Notes: a model not told the origin generated them from the letters alone. 53,654 nt of DNA from JBBDWR01 sp040902745 (GCA_040902745.1 JBBDWR010000002.1:1-53654), one strand, 5' to 3'. Positions 25,951 through 35,218 are shown, counted from the stretch's first letter. Numbers and translations: made by a program.

Positions 25951-27152
25951 CCTCCACCACCGTCCGGATCCCCGAGGCCGGACGAGCCGGCGGAGCGCTG
26001 ACTCGCTGCACCGGTGACGCGAACGCGTTCCTTCGCGACACGTGGGGCAGACGTGCAACCGTGCACGGGTCGGTCGACGCACAGGGGTTCTCCGATCTGC
26101 TCACGCTCGACGACGTCGACCGATTGCTGTCCTCGACCTTCTTGCGCACGCCGACGTTCCGGCTCGTCAAGGCGGGCGAGACGATCCCCGAGCCCAGCTA
26201 CACGCGTTCGGGACGCACGGGGTCGAAACCCGTGTCGGGGATGGCCGATCCCGCGCGGATCGCGGAGTTGTTCCGCGGCGGCGCGACGATCGTGCTGCAA
26301 GGGCTGCATCGCTATCACGAGCCGGTCACGCGCTTGTGCCGCGATCTGGAACTCGAGCTCGGGCACCCGTGTCAGGTGAACGCATACATCACACCTCCCG
26401 GAACGCAGGGGCTCGAGCTCCACGTCGATCCGCACGACGTGTTCGTCCTCCAGGCGTTCGGACGCAAGTCGTGGGAGATACACGCCGCGCCGAACGAAGC
26501 CGAGCGACAGCCGATCCACGCCGAGATCGGCGCGGGCGATTGTGTGTACATGCCCACCGGAACGTCCCACGCCGCATCGACGCCCGCCGCGGTCTCGGGC
26601 CCCTCGGGTCATCTGACCGTGGGAGTGCACGTCACCCCGTGGCGCGACGTGGTCGCGCACGCGATCCAGGGGCTCGAGGCGACACCGTCGCTGGACGATC
26701 CGGTTCCTGCGGGCTGGACACACGACCCGGACGCGTTCGCGACCGAACTCGCGAGCCGTCTGCGCTCTGCGAGCGAGGCTCTAGGGTCGGTGAACGTAGA
26801 GGGACTCGCCCGCGCGCGCAGGGATCGCTTCCTCTCAACCCGTTCGCCACTGCTGCGCGGAGCGATCGCCGCGGCGATCGAGACGGAGCCGATCGGGTCC
26901 GCCACGCGTCTGGTCCGCCGTGGGGGCACCGTGTGCGATGTTCGCGTGGCCGGCGACGGACTGGTGGTGTTGCTCGGCGACCGGCGCCTCCATATGCCGG
27001 GGTGGCTCGAACCCGCGATGCGACAGATCGCCGACGTCGAGACCCTGACGGCCGACGATCTCTCCGACTCGATCGCCGATCCGGCGAGCCGCCTCGTCCT
27101 TGTCCGCCGGCTCGTTCGCGAAGGCCTGTTCCTCGTCGACGACGGTCGCTGA
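25947..27152 (+). CDS. JmjC/Cupin_4-type 2-oxoglutarate oxygenase
   Basis: A 401-residue protein related to the RoxA/MINA53-type ribosomal oxygenases. The iron triad is intact: His159 and Asp161 in ELHVDPHD, and His208 in MPTGTSHAAS; QAFGRKSWEIH is the usual strand between them. Residues 230-400 include a helical region and a C-terminal winged-helix-like part. Such enzymes hydroxylate protein side chains using iron, oxygen and 2-oxoglutarate. The start overlaps the repeat-peptide gene by 4 nt, which makes that Asp-rich peptide the leading candidate substrate; ribosomal proteins are the alternative. Confidence 0.8.
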   Translation: MTSTTVRIPEAGRAGGALTRCTGDANAFLRDTWGRRATVHGSVDAQGFSDLLTLDDVDRLLSSTFLRTPTFRLVKAGETIPEPSYTRSGRTGSKPVSGMADPARIAELFRGGATIVLQGLHRYHEPVTRLCRDLELELGHPCQVNAYITPPGTQGLELHVDPHDVFVLQAFGRKSWEIHAAPNEAERQPIHAEIGAGDCVYMPTGTSHAASTPAAVSGPSGHLTVGVHVTPWRDVVAHAIQGLEATPSLDDPVPAGWTHDPDAFATELASRLRSASEALGSVNVEGLARARRDRFLSTRSPLLRGAIAAAIETEPIGSATRLVRRGGTVCDVRVAGDGLVVLLGDRRLHMPGWLEPAMRQIADVETLTADDLSDSIADPASRLVLVRRLVREGLFLVDDGR

Positions 27153-27165
27153 GCGCCGCCCCTCG

Positions 27166-28062
27166 ATGCCCGAGACCACCGACCGCTGCTCGATCCGAAG
27201 CGAAGCAGCCCACGAGCCGGTGCTCGCCACCGCCTCGACGGTGCGGAACTGGCTGCTGCTCGAGCACCCGGGTCCGTGGGGGGTCCAGGCGCTGCGGGAT
27301 GCACGGATGCCGCCGGGACTGGGCGCGAGACTCCGCACGTTGGGGCGCGAACACCGGTTCCGCACGCTGCTGATCCGACGGCCGATCCGAGACCCGGATC
27401 CGCGGACGAGTTGCTTCGCGATCCACTCCGGTCCCGGTGATCCCTGGGTCGAACGCGTGGACCTGAACGATCTGGTCGACGCGTGCGACCTGGACCTGGC
27501 CGCCCTAGGCCGCGGCGAGCGCCCGGGCCTGACGCCGCACACCGATCCCCTCTTCGCCGTCTGCACACATGGCCGACACGACGCTTGCTGCGCCGAACGC
27601 GGCCGTCCTCTGGCCCGATCACTCGCGGAGGCGTTCCCCGCGCAGACGTGGGAGAGCTCGCACATCGGAGGCGACCGCTTCGCGGGCAACCTGCTGGCGT
27701 TCCCACACGGCATGTACTTCGGACGGGTCACGGCGGACCGAGGTCCCTTGGTCGCGGCGAGCTACCTCGAGGGGCGCATCGACCTCACGGTCTTCCGCGG
27801 GCGGTCCTGTCGTTCGGTCGACGCCCAGGCCGCGGAACACTTCTTGCGGGCCAAGTTCTTCCTCGAGGGAGTGGACGAGGTGGTCCCCGAACACATCGAC
27901 CGATCGGGAGACGAGATCACGGTCGTGGCACGGACGTACGCAGGCTCCTACGACGTGCGCCTGCTCCGCGGCGAAGGACCGGAGGAGCGACTCACCTGTC
28001 ACAGCACCGCGCCGCAGCGACCTCCGACCTTCCGGTTGCTCGGGATCGATCGGCGGGCATGA
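27166..28062 (+). CDS. Sucrase/ferredoxin-like protein
   Basis: A 298-residue protein of the sucrase/ferredoxin-like family, which has a thioredoxin-like ferredoxin fold. Diagnostic segment: VCTHGRHDACCAERGRPLA (cysteines at about residues 130-140), then WESSHIGGDRFAGNLLAFPHG, where further family-conserved residues lie; an SCFAIHSG motif occurs earlier. It starts 13 nt after the hydroxylase gene without its own ribosome site, so translation is probably coupled. A role as an electron donor to the hydroxylase system, for instance for iron reduction, is inference. Confidence 0.8.
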   Translation: MPETTDRCSIRSEAAHEPVLATASTVRNWLLLEHPGPWGVQALRDARMPPGLGARLRTLGREHRFRTLLIRRPIRDPDPRTSCFAIHSGPGDPWVERVDLNDLVDACDLDLAALGRGERPGLTPHTDPLFAVCTHGRHDACCAERGRPLARSLAEAFPAQTWESSHIGGDRFAGNLLAFPHGMYFGRVTADRGPLVAASYLEGRIDLTVFRGRSCRSVDAQAAEHFLRAKFFLEGVDEVVPEHIDRSGDEITVVARTYAGSYDVRLLRGEGPEERLTCHSTAPQRPPTFRLLGIDRRA

Positions 28063-28154
28063 GCGGACCCTGTGGAACCGAGGGTTTGCCGCAGGCGTCT
28101 AGGGGGAAGACATCTGCCGTAGGTCCGATCCCCCACGACCCGAAGGAATCTCCG

Positions 28155-30098
28155 ATGTCCCGTATCCGCGCATCCGTCTTGCTGGCTCTGTCCGGACTCC
28201 TCCTCGTCCCGCTTTTGGGGCTCGGCGGACCGGCTACCGCCACGACGTCCCAGAGCGTCGTCGTCTCGGACGATCCGGTCGACAACACGCCCCACGTGCT
28301 CGACGGCAGAGTGAACACGGTCGTCCAACTCGGTGACCGGGTGCTCCTCGCCGGAGACTTCACCAAGGCGCGTCGCCAGGGATCGTCCACCGTTGTGGAT
28401 CGCGACAACGCGATGGTCTTCTCCGCCAGCACGGGGGCGATCGACGCGGCCTTCACGCCGTCCTTCGACGGCGTCGTCGAGCAAGCGGTCGCACACCCCG
28501 ACGGCCGACACGTGTTCCTTGTCGGCAGCTTCAACACCGTGGATGGGCAAGGTCACCGCAAGATCGTGAAACTCGACATCGTGACCGGCGAGGTCGTGTC
28601 CTCGTTCGATCCCGACGCGGACTCGAAGGTGCTCGACGCGGCCCTCTCCGGCTCCCGGCTGTTCCTCGGCGGGAGCTTCGACAGCATCGATGGCGTCCCT
28701 CGCGCAGCCTTCGCGGCGGTCGATATCACGACGGGAGTGGTGGATCCGTCGGTGCATGTGCCGTTCGAGGAGGCACCCGTGGGCTCCACCTCCGTGCGCG
28801 ACATCGACGTAACCGGCGACGGCTCGCGGCTCGTCGCGGTGGGCAACTTCGACAAGGTCGGGGGCCAACCGCGCAACCAAGCCGCGGTGCTACAGATCTC
28901 ATCCAGCGGAGCCAGCGTCGCGAACTGGGCGACCTCGCGCTTCGCCCCCGACTGCTCCACCGCCTTCGACTCGCCGATGCGCTCGGTGGACATCGGACCC
29001 GACGGTACGTGGTTCGTCGTCAGCACCACCGGCGCATACTCAGGTGGTCCGCCGAAGCTCTGCGACTCCGTGAGCCGCTGGGCGCTGCAGGCGTCGGGAA
29101 CCGACATCCAGCCGGACTGGGCCGCATATCCGGGCGGGGACACGACCTATACCGTCCTGGCGACCGGAGCGGCCGTCTACGTCGGTGGACACATGCGTTG
29201 GCAGAACAACCCGTACGCGGGTGACCGGCAAGGTCCGGGCGCGGTGCCACGCGAAGGCATCGCCGCGCTGGACCCGGACAACGGGGTGCCGTTCAGCTGG
29301 AACCCGGGTCGAAGCCGAGGCGTCGGAGTGTTCGACTTCCTCGCGACCGGCTCCGGTCTCTGGGTGGCCAGCGACACCGACCGGCTCGGCGGGGAGACCC
29401 ACGCCCGGATCGGCTTCTTCCCGATCGCGGGCGGCACCACTCCTCCCGACGCGCGCTCCTATGCGCTGCCGGGCGATCTGTACGACGTCCTGCCCAACGG
29501 CAAGGTGCGTCGCCACTTTTTCGACGGAGATTCGGCCGGCGCGTCGCTCCGGGTGCCCAAGCTCACGATGCCCGATACGCGGGGAGCCTTCGCGCTCGGC
29601 GGACGGATCCTGTCGGGAACCGCGCAGGGAACCCTTCTGACGCGACGATTCAACGGCACGAGAGATCGTGCGATAGCCGGCGTGGACCTGCACGGCCTGC
29701 AGGAACCACCGAACCGGCCGATCCCCGGCACGTCGGATCCGATCCCCGGATACGACCAACACCTGCGTTCGACGACCGGGATGTTCTGGACCCGTGGGTT
29801 CCTGTACTACACCGTGCGAGACCAGTCCCGGCTGTACGTGCGCGCGTACTCGCCACAGGCGCGGATCGTGGGTGCCGAACTCGCGCTCGCCGGTGACGCT
29901 TCGGACCCGGTTCCGTGGGCGCAGGTCCGCGGCATGACGTTCTCGGAGGACACACTCTTCTATGCGACGGCCGACGACCGGCTCTGGTCGGTTCCGTTCC
30001 AAGATGGTCGCGTGACGGGCTCGCCGCGCGCGATCGGAGGACCGGGGATCGACGGGTACGCGTGGGCGTCGCGGGCGCTGTTCGTCTTCCCGGGCTGA
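28155..30098 (+). CDS. Secreted delta-60-repeat/beta-propeller protein
   Basis: A 647-residue secreted protein. A signal peptide (about residues 1-30) is followed by repeated propeller-like units of the form V-x-A/L-G-G-x-F-x-x-V/I-D-G (LLAGDFTKAR, FLVGSFNTVDGQG, LFLGGSFDSIDGVP, VAVGNFDKVGGQP, VYVGGHMRW), typical of delta-60 repeat proteins found in actinobacteria. Two to four Cys lie in the middle. No enzymatic motif is present. AAGGAA about 6 nt before ATG 28155 acts as ribosome site. It converges with the second Rieske gene, 9 nt apart. Role unknown; perhaps extracellular adhesion. Confidence 0.75.
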   Translation: MSRIRASVLLALSGLLLVPLLGLGGPATATTSQSVVVSDDPVDNTPHVLDGRVNTVVQLGDRVLLAGDFTKARRQGSSTVVDRDNAMVFSASTGAIDAAFTPSFDGVVEQAVAHPDGRHVFLVGSFNTVDGQGHRKIVKLDIVTGEVVSSFDPDADSKVLDAALSGSRLFLGGSFDSIDGVPRAAFAAVDITTGVVDPSVHVPFEEAPVGSTSVRDIDVTGDGSRLVAVGNFDKVGGQPRNQAAVLQISSSGASVANWATSRFAPDCSTAFDSPMRSVDIGPDGTWFVVSTTGAYSGGPPKLCDSVSRWALQASGTDIQPDWAAYPGGDTTYTVLATGAAVYVGGHMRWQNNPYAGDRQGPGAVPREGIAALDPDNGVPFSWNPGRSRGVGVFDFLATGSGLWVASDTDRLGGETHARIGFFPIAGGTTPPDARSYALPGDLYDVLPNGKVRRHFFDGDSAGASLRVPKLTMPDTRGAFALGGRILSGTAQGTLLTRRFNGTRDRAIAGVDLHGLQEPPNRPIPGTSDPIPGYDQHLRSTTGMFWTRGFLYYTVRDQSRLYVRAYSPQARIVGAELALAGDASDPVPWAQVRGMTFSEDTLFYATADDRLWSVPFQDGRVTGSPRAIGGPGIDGYAWASRALFVFPG

Positions 30099-30107
30099 GG
30101 CGGATCG

Positions 30108-31253
30108 TTAGCCCATCGAGAGCCGGTATCGGTCGTTGAACGCCGCGATCCACCGGTCGTTGAAGGGGTAGACGCCTCCGTCGGCGTACGCACGCGAGTG
30201 CATCCCCTTCTGCGCGCGTTCGCACACCGCCCAGTCCTGGCGACTGATCAGGTCCCACATCGCCACCACGTCCGCGGGGTCGAACTCCGACCGAGCGATC
30301 GTGTCGGGGTGGAACAGGTACTCGCTCACGATGCGGGAGCGATCGGGACCGAGCGGTTCGAGCCGGTAGGTCATGGCGCAGTCGGATTGCACGTTGATCA
30401 TGAGGGTCGGATACAGCATGTTGCCCGCGTAGATCGCTCGCTGCTCGGGAGCGAGCCCCGGCAGCGGAGGTCGGTTCGACGTCCCGGACGCAGTGAGGGT
30501 CGTGGCGCCTTCGGCGAGGGCGGCCCCTTCGTCCCCTTCGGTCATCCCCGAACGGAAGGTCGGCACCAGCGCGACCAGTTCCGGATGCACGCTGGGGCAG
30601 TGCAGGCACTCGTTGTAGTTGTCGACGATCACCTTCCAGTTCGCCTGCACCTCGTAGTCGATCCGATACCCGATCCGCAGATCCGCGAGTTGCCAGTTCG
30701 CAAGGAACGCCGTCGGGTTCCCTTCGCAGTTGCGATCGAGGAACGATCCGAACGTCTCGGGCTCGGTCGCCAGGTTCACGAAGACGAAGCCGTTCCACGC
30801 GGCGACCGCCGCTCGCCACAGCGGACGACTGGAGCGATCGAAACCTTCGGATGAGGGGATGTTCGGCGTTCCGACGAGGGTTCCCTCGGTGTCGTAGGTC
30901 CATGCGTGATACGGGCACTTGATCACGCCCGAATCCGCGTGTCCCTCCCCGTCGCACAGCCGCGTTCCGCGATGCGCGCACACGTTATAGAAGCAACGGA
31001 GGGTGCCGTCGTTGGCGCGGACCACGATCACGCTCTCGGTTCCGACGTCGCGTGTGATGTAGTCGCCGCGCTCGGGAAACTCCTCTTCGCGTCCGACACA
31101 GATCCACTCTGCCCCGAAAACGCGCTGCTGCTCCTGCACCCACACCTCGGGCAGGTGGTACTCCCCACCTCCGAGCGTGGGGACGGGCTGCCACGTCTCG
31201 GCCGTCTCCTCGGGCGCAGCTTGCTCACCGATGTGTTCGGGTACTGCGCTCAT
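30108..31253 (-). CDS. Rieske non-heme iron oxygenase, alpha subunit (intact paralogue)
   Basis: A 381-residue oxygenase with all key residues: Cys92-x-His94 and Cys113-x2-His116 for the Rieske cluster, and His217, His222 (NECLHCPSVH) and Asp339 for the mononuclear iron. AAGGAG is 11 nt before ATG 31253. It is very similar along its whole length to the oxygenase at 20555, with near-identical motifs such as RVFGAEWICVGREEE, so the two are duplicates about 9 kb apart. The family includes glycine betaine, choline and stachydrine oxygenases as well as aromatic ones. Substrate unproven. Divergent from the receiver-HATPase gene. Confidence 0.88.
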   Translation of the reverse strand: MSAVPEHIGEQAAPEETAETWQPVPTLGGGEYHLPEVWVQEQQRVFGAEWICVGREEEFPERGDYITRDVGTESVIVVRANDGTLRCFYNVCAHRGTRLCDGEGHADSGVIKCPYHAWTYDTEGTLVGTPNIPSSEGFDRSSRPLWRAAVAAWNGFVFVNLATEPETFGSFLDRNCEGNPTAFLANWQLADLRIGYRIDYEVQANWKVIVDNYNECLHCPSVHPELVALVPTFRSGMTEGDEGAALAEGATTLTASGTSNRPPLPGLAPEQRAIYAGNMLYPTLMINVQSDCAMTYRLEPLGPDRSRIVSEYLFHPDTIARSEFDPADVVAMWDLISRQDWAVCERAQKGMHSRAYADGGVYPFNDRWIAAFNDRYRLSMG

Positions 31254-31545
31254 CGGTCGACCGGCTCCTTGCGAAGAGGGGCCGGAACGAGACCCCCGAC
31301 CTACCCTGACCATCGGCTGTCTCCCAGACCGACTGGAGCGCTCACGAGCACGGTGCCGGACTACTTCGATCGAGCCATGCCGGCGATCGCGCAACCCATA
31401 TGTACCGACAACGGGCCGACAGTCCTCAATGCCCAGCAGCTCGTATGCCGATGCCTCAAGAGGACGGCTACCCGAAAGCGGGTACGAGGCACTACCCGAA
31501 CCATGGGCCTCGAGGCCGAGGCCCTCGAAGGGAGACAACGCAACG

Positions 31546-32604
31546 ATGGCTCGCACCCACAGCGCTTCCGCGGCGGTGCTGCACCTCGTGGATCCGGCGG
31601 ACGAACCCACGGCGCCGGCCCAGCGCCACGCGCGGCCTCGGGTCTTGCTCGCCGATGACAACTCGTTCTTCCGGGTCGGCTTGCGCGGCCTGTTGATGGA
31701 CTACGAGGTCGACGTCGTAGGCGAAGCGCGTAACGGCCGCGAGGCCGTCGAACAGGCGGAGGCCCTACGCGCGGACATCGTTCTGATGGACCTGCGGATG
31801 CCACGGCTCGGCGGGATCGAGGCCGCGAAGCTGATCGCGGAGCGATCGCCGGACACCCGCGTGATCATCCTGACCGCCTACGACGAGCCGGAACTGCGCC
31901 GGGACGCGGACGAGGCGGCAGTCGCCGCGTTCCTCGTGAAGGGGTCGCGTTCGGAGTCACTGCACGAGGCGTTGATCGCTGCGTGCGACAACGTTCGACC
32001 CGTTGCCGAGGAGCCGTCCGCCGACGACTTCGATGCGGTCGAGGGCGGCGAGGATGCATTGCAGCAACTGACCGCGACGCAGATCAACCTGTCCGTGCTA
32101 CGCGGTCGCGTCGAGGGCGAGGAGCAGACGGCGCGACTTGACGAGCTGGAGCAGGCCGTGGAGATAGGGATCGAGGACCTGCGCGATCTCGTCTTCGAGA
32201 TCCGGCCTCCTGCGCTGGAAGGACACGGGCTGGGTATCGCGCTCGAGGCGCTCCTCGCGCGCCATGCCGACGACGGCGGATACCACTACGAGGTCGACGA
32301 CCGCCTGACGTCCGCACCACCCGCGACCTCGTACGGGGTCGCCCTCGGGATCGCGCGAGAGGCGATCGACAACGTGCACCGACATGCACACGCCGCCAAC
32401 GTTTCGCTGACGATCGAGGAGCGTGACGAGGGTCTCTACGTGGAGGTCAGCGACGATGGGCAGGGCCTCGCGCCCTCGGACCTGTCCGACGATGCGCTCG
32501 GTCTGTCATCGATGCGCAGTCGCGCGGAGGATGCAGGCGGATGGTGCAGGATCTGGAGTCTTCCGGGCGCGGGAGCGACGATCAAGTTCTGGCTCCCCCT
32601 GTAG
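31546..32604 (+). CDS. Receiver-HATPase hybrid protein lacking the phospho-acceptor His
   Basis: A 352-residue hybrid signalling protein. Residues 31-150: response-regulator receiver domain with acidic pair LADDN, phospho-acceptor Asp82 (IVLMDLRMP) and Lys132 (LVKGS). Residues 160-225: a NarL-partner-type kinase dimerisation helix, but where kinases have ELHDxxLQ this protein has EGGEDALQQL, so His is missing. Residues 260-352: HATPase with N box (AREAIDNVHRHAH), G1 (VSDDGQGL) and G2 (GLSSMRSRAEDAGG). It cannot autophosphorylate in the usual way and may act as a phosphatase, an accessory subunit or an ATP sensor. No DNA-binding domain. Confidence 0.82.
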   Translation: MARTHSASAAVLHLVDPADEPTAPAQRHARPRVLLADDNSFFRVGLRGLLMDYEVDVVGEARNGREAVEQAEALRADIVLMDLRMPRLGGIEAAKLIAERSPDTRVIILTAYDEPELRRDADEAAVAAFLVKGSRSESLHEALIAACDNVRPVAEEPSADDFDAVEGGEDALQQLTATQINLSVLRGRVEGEEQTARLDELEQAVEIGIEDLRDLVFEIRPPALEGHGLGIALEALLARHADDGGYHYEVDDRLTSAPPATSYGVALGIAREAIDNVHRHAHAANVSLTIEERDEGLYVEVSDDGQGLAPSDLSDDALGLSSMRSRAEDAGGWCRIWSLPGAGATIKFWLPL

Positions 32605-32608
32605 CACG

Positions 32609-34108
32609 TCAGTCCAGGAAGATCTCGACCGACTCGCCCGGTCGCACGCGCGTCTGCGCCGCAGGCCACTGCTCGACGACGGTGGAGCCCGTGAAGCCGA
32701 AAAACGATGCGTCGGTCACCACGACGTCGAGCTCGAGCGCGGATAAGGCTGTCACTGCATCGTCTTTTCCCATCCCGACCACATCGGGCAGCGCGAACGG
32801 TCGCGGACCGCGACTCACCGTCAGATCGATCTCGCTACCCTTCGGCGCCGTCTGGGTAGACGCGACGCTCTGCCGGAAGATGTAGCCCGCGGGAACCGCG
32901 TCGTGGAACGCACGTACGATGGAGCCCGGGACGAGTCCCACCTCGGCCAGTGCGGCCTTCGCCTCCGGGAGCGACCGGCCGACCACGTCGGGAACCGTGG
33001 CGGTTCGCGCCCGCGCGACGGAGAACGCGAGGCCGGCGACCGCGGCGATCGAGACGAGCACGGCGACGAACAGGTGCGATCCGCGGAACCGTCCGCGCTC
33101 GGTCGCAGCCGTTCGCGTGCGGTCGGGCGAGGACGCCATCCTCGCCGTCATCACCCGGGTGCCGAGCGGGGCCAATCGAGTCGGCACGGTCGTGACCGCG
33201 CCGGTGGCCGCCCGCACGAGATCGGACACCGGGGCCGCCGTCGGCAGATCGCGACCGACCCGTTGCAGGTCGCTGCGCGCCGACGCAGCCGTGGGCGGCC
33301 TCGATGCCGGATCTTTTGCCATCAGGCGCCCGACCCACACATCGAGAGCATCGCTCACTCCGGGGACAGTGGAGGGCGCCACGACCGAAGCGGTCAGATG
33401 GCGCTGCGCGACCGCGAAGACCGTTGGTCCCTCGAACGGAGCGCGTCCGACGAGCAGCTCCCAGGCGACGATGCCGACCGCGTACAGATCGGCGGCAGGA
33501 TAAGGGGCGGCGCCGCGGATCCGCTCCGGCGCCAGGTACTGTGCGGTCCCGATCAAGGTCTGAGTACCGACGGTGCCCGCATCGGTCGCCCGCGCCAACC
33601 CGAAGTCCGCGACCTTCACCGTGCCGTCCGCTGCGAGCAAGACGTTCTCAGGCTTGAGATCGAGGTGCACGATGCCGCTGACGTGCGCGCGCTCCAGCGC
33701 AACGAGGATCTGCTCCAGGATCGCGGCGGCGCGGCCCGGGTCCAGGCGTCCCGCCACCGACAGCGCCTCTCGCAGACTCACGCCGCGAACGAGTTCCATC
33801 ACCATGTACGGCGTGCCCTGCTCGTCGCCCCAGTCGTAGACGTCGACCACGCTGGGATGGTGCAGGCTCGCGGCCGCCTGCGCCTCCCGGCGGAAACGTG
33901 CGACGAACCCGGGATCGGCGGCCAAGCCCCCGTGCATCAACTTGACGGCGACCTCGCGATCGAGGACGGCGTCTCGCGCACGGAAGACCTCACCCATTCC
34001 TCCCGACCCGATCCGCTCGGACAGGAAGTACCTGCCACCGAGCACACCGGGGCGGCCCGTGGGGTCGGGGCGTGCCTGCGGCGGGGTCGGGGGCGCTGTC
34101 GTCGACAT
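32609..34108 (-). CDS. PASTA-domain serine/threonine protein kinase
   Basis: A 499-residue membrane kinase. Residues 27-285 form the kinase: Gly-rich loop GSGGMGE, Lys56 in VAVKL, catalytic loop HLDLKPEN with Asp150 (Leu replaces the usual Arg, so it is a non-RD kinase), DFG at 168-170 and APE-type YLAPERIRG. One membrane helix lies near residues 345-365 (FVAVLVSIAAVAGLAFSV). The outside part has two PASTA domains (VPDVVGRSLPEAKAAL and LPDVVGMGKDDAVTAL). Start ATG 34108 is chosen because it begins the kinase-typical N-terminus. PASTA kinases respond to cell-wall fragments. Convergent with the receiver-HATPase gene, 4 nt apart. Confidence 0.88.
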   Translation of the reverse strand: MSTTAPPTPPQARPDPTGRPGVLGGRYFLSERIGSGGMGEVFRARDAVLDREVAVKLMHGGLAADPGFVARFRREAQAAASLHHPSVVDVYDWGDEQGTPYMVMELVRGVSLREALSVAGRLDPGRAAAILEQILVALERAHVSGIVHLDLKPENVLLAADGTVKVADFGLARATDAGTVGTQTLIGTAQYLAPERIRGAAPYPAADLYAVGIVAWELLVGRAPFEGPTVFAVAQRHLTASVVAPSTVPGVSDALDVWVGRLMAKDPASRPPTAASARSDLQRVGRDLPTAAPVSDLVRAATGAVTTVPTRLAPLGTRVMTARMASSPDRTRTAATERGRFRGSHLFVAVLVSIAAVAGLAFSVARARTATVPDVVGRSLPEAKAALAEVGLVPGSIVRAFHDAVPAGYIFRQSVASTQTAPKGSEIDLTVSRGPRPFALPDVVGMGKDDAVTALSALELDVVVTDASFFGFTGSTVVEQWPAAQTRVRPGESVEIFLD

Positions 34109-34218
34109 CGCTCGAATGGTCGAGAAGAAGGACACGATGATACGCGGGAGCCGCTCGTTGTGGGCGGTCAGCGCCGAGGGTCGTGGTTGTGGCGCAGACG
34201 GCGGACTGCCGTGCCCTA

Positions 34219-34262
34219 GGTCGGCCGACCGATTGACCCGAACCCAGGTGCGCACCTACGCT
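34219..34262 (+). promoter_or_regulatory. Promoter with palindrome before the M43 protease gene
   Basis: TTGACC (34233-34238) and TACGCT (34257-34262), 18 nt apart, form a good sigma-70-type promoter. Directly upstream is a perfect 12-bp palindrome GGTCGGCCGACC (34219-34230) that could bind a dimeric regulator. The downstream leader of about 35 nt carries a GGGA ribosome site before ATG 34304. Confidence 0.5.
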
Positions 34263-34303
34263 CGCAGCAACACCCTCTCGCCTGCCCGCCCGAAGGGACC
34301 CAG

Positions 34304-35218
34304 ATGTCGCAGCTTCGCAAGCCCGTCCGCATCGCGCTGTCCGCGATCGTGCCCCTGTTGCTCCTGATGGGGACCGCGTCTCCCGCCGGTGCCCGATCGC
34401 CGTCCAAGCCGCGCTGCTTCGAGCCGCAGCAGGCCCGCGTCGCAACGGGCGGGTACGTTCACGACGAAGCTGAGGGCCCCGCCAACGATCCCCTGCGAGG
34501 GTGGCGTCGCTCGCACGACGCTGCGGCGCATCGTGGTGGCATCACGACGATCCCGGTGGCATTCCACGTGATCCGCAAGAACAGGACCGTGGCGGGCGGC
34601 AACATCCCCGGCTCGCAGATCGACTCGCAGATCGACGTGCTCAACGACAGCTTCGACGGCACGACTGGGGGCGACGACACGGGATTCGTCTTCGATCTGG
34701 TCTCGACCGATCGCAAGACCAAGCCGATGTGGTTCTCCCTCGGCTACGGATCCCCAGAGGAAACCAAGATGAAGCGGGCGCTCCACGTCGGTGGCGCGGG
34801 AACCTTGAACCTGTACTCGGCGAAGCTGAAGGACCAGCTGCTCGGCTGGGCCACGTTCCCGTCCGATGCTGCGTCTCGCCTCAAGCGAGACGGCGTCGTG
34901 ATCCTGTTCTCCTCGATGCCCGGCGGTTCGGCCGCCCCCTACAACGAGGGCGACACCGCGACGCACGAGGTCGGCCATTGGCTCGAGCTCTATCACACGT
35001 TCCAGGGCGGATGCGGCGGATCCGGAGACTTCGTAGACGACACCGCCCCCGAGAAGTCTCCCGCCCCCGGCTGCCCCGAAGGACGCGACACCTGCGGCTC
35101 GGCCGGGCTCGACCCGATCCACAACTTCATGGACTACTCGTTCGACTCCTGCATGTTCGAGTTCACCCCGGGACAGACGATCCGGATGCAGGACGCCTGG
35201 AGCGCCTACCGAGCCTGA
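34304..35218 (+). CDS. Secreted M43-family (pappalysin-like) zinc metalloprotease
   Basis: A 304-residue exported metalloprotease. Signal peptide about residues 1-30. The zinc motif HEVGHWLELYH gives ligands His221, His225 and His231 with catalytic Glu222; a Met-turn is at NFMDYS near residue 275. The domain after position 80 (ITTIPVAFHVIRK) matches the M43 cytophagalysin/pappalysin family. Cys residues around the zinc site (GGCGGSG, PGCPEG, DTCGS, DSCMF) suggest disulphides. It is the second secreted protease in the window, unrelated to the first. GGGACCC lies just before the ATG. Confidence 0.88.
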   Translation: MSQLRKPVRIALSAIVPLLLLMGTASPAGARSPSKPRCFEPQQARVATGGYVHDEAEGPANDPLRGWRRSHDAAAHRGGITTIPVAFHVIRKNRTVAGGNIPGSQIDSQIDVLNDSFDGTTGGDDTGFVFDLVSTDRKTKPMWFSLGYGSPEETKMKRALHVGGAGTLNLYSAKLKDQLLGWATFPSDAASRLKRDGVVILFSSMPGGSAAPYNEGDTATHEVGHWLELYHTFQGGCGGSGDFVDDTAPEKSPAPGCPEGRDTCGSAGLDPIHNFMDYSFDSCMFEFTPGQTIRMQDAWSAYRA

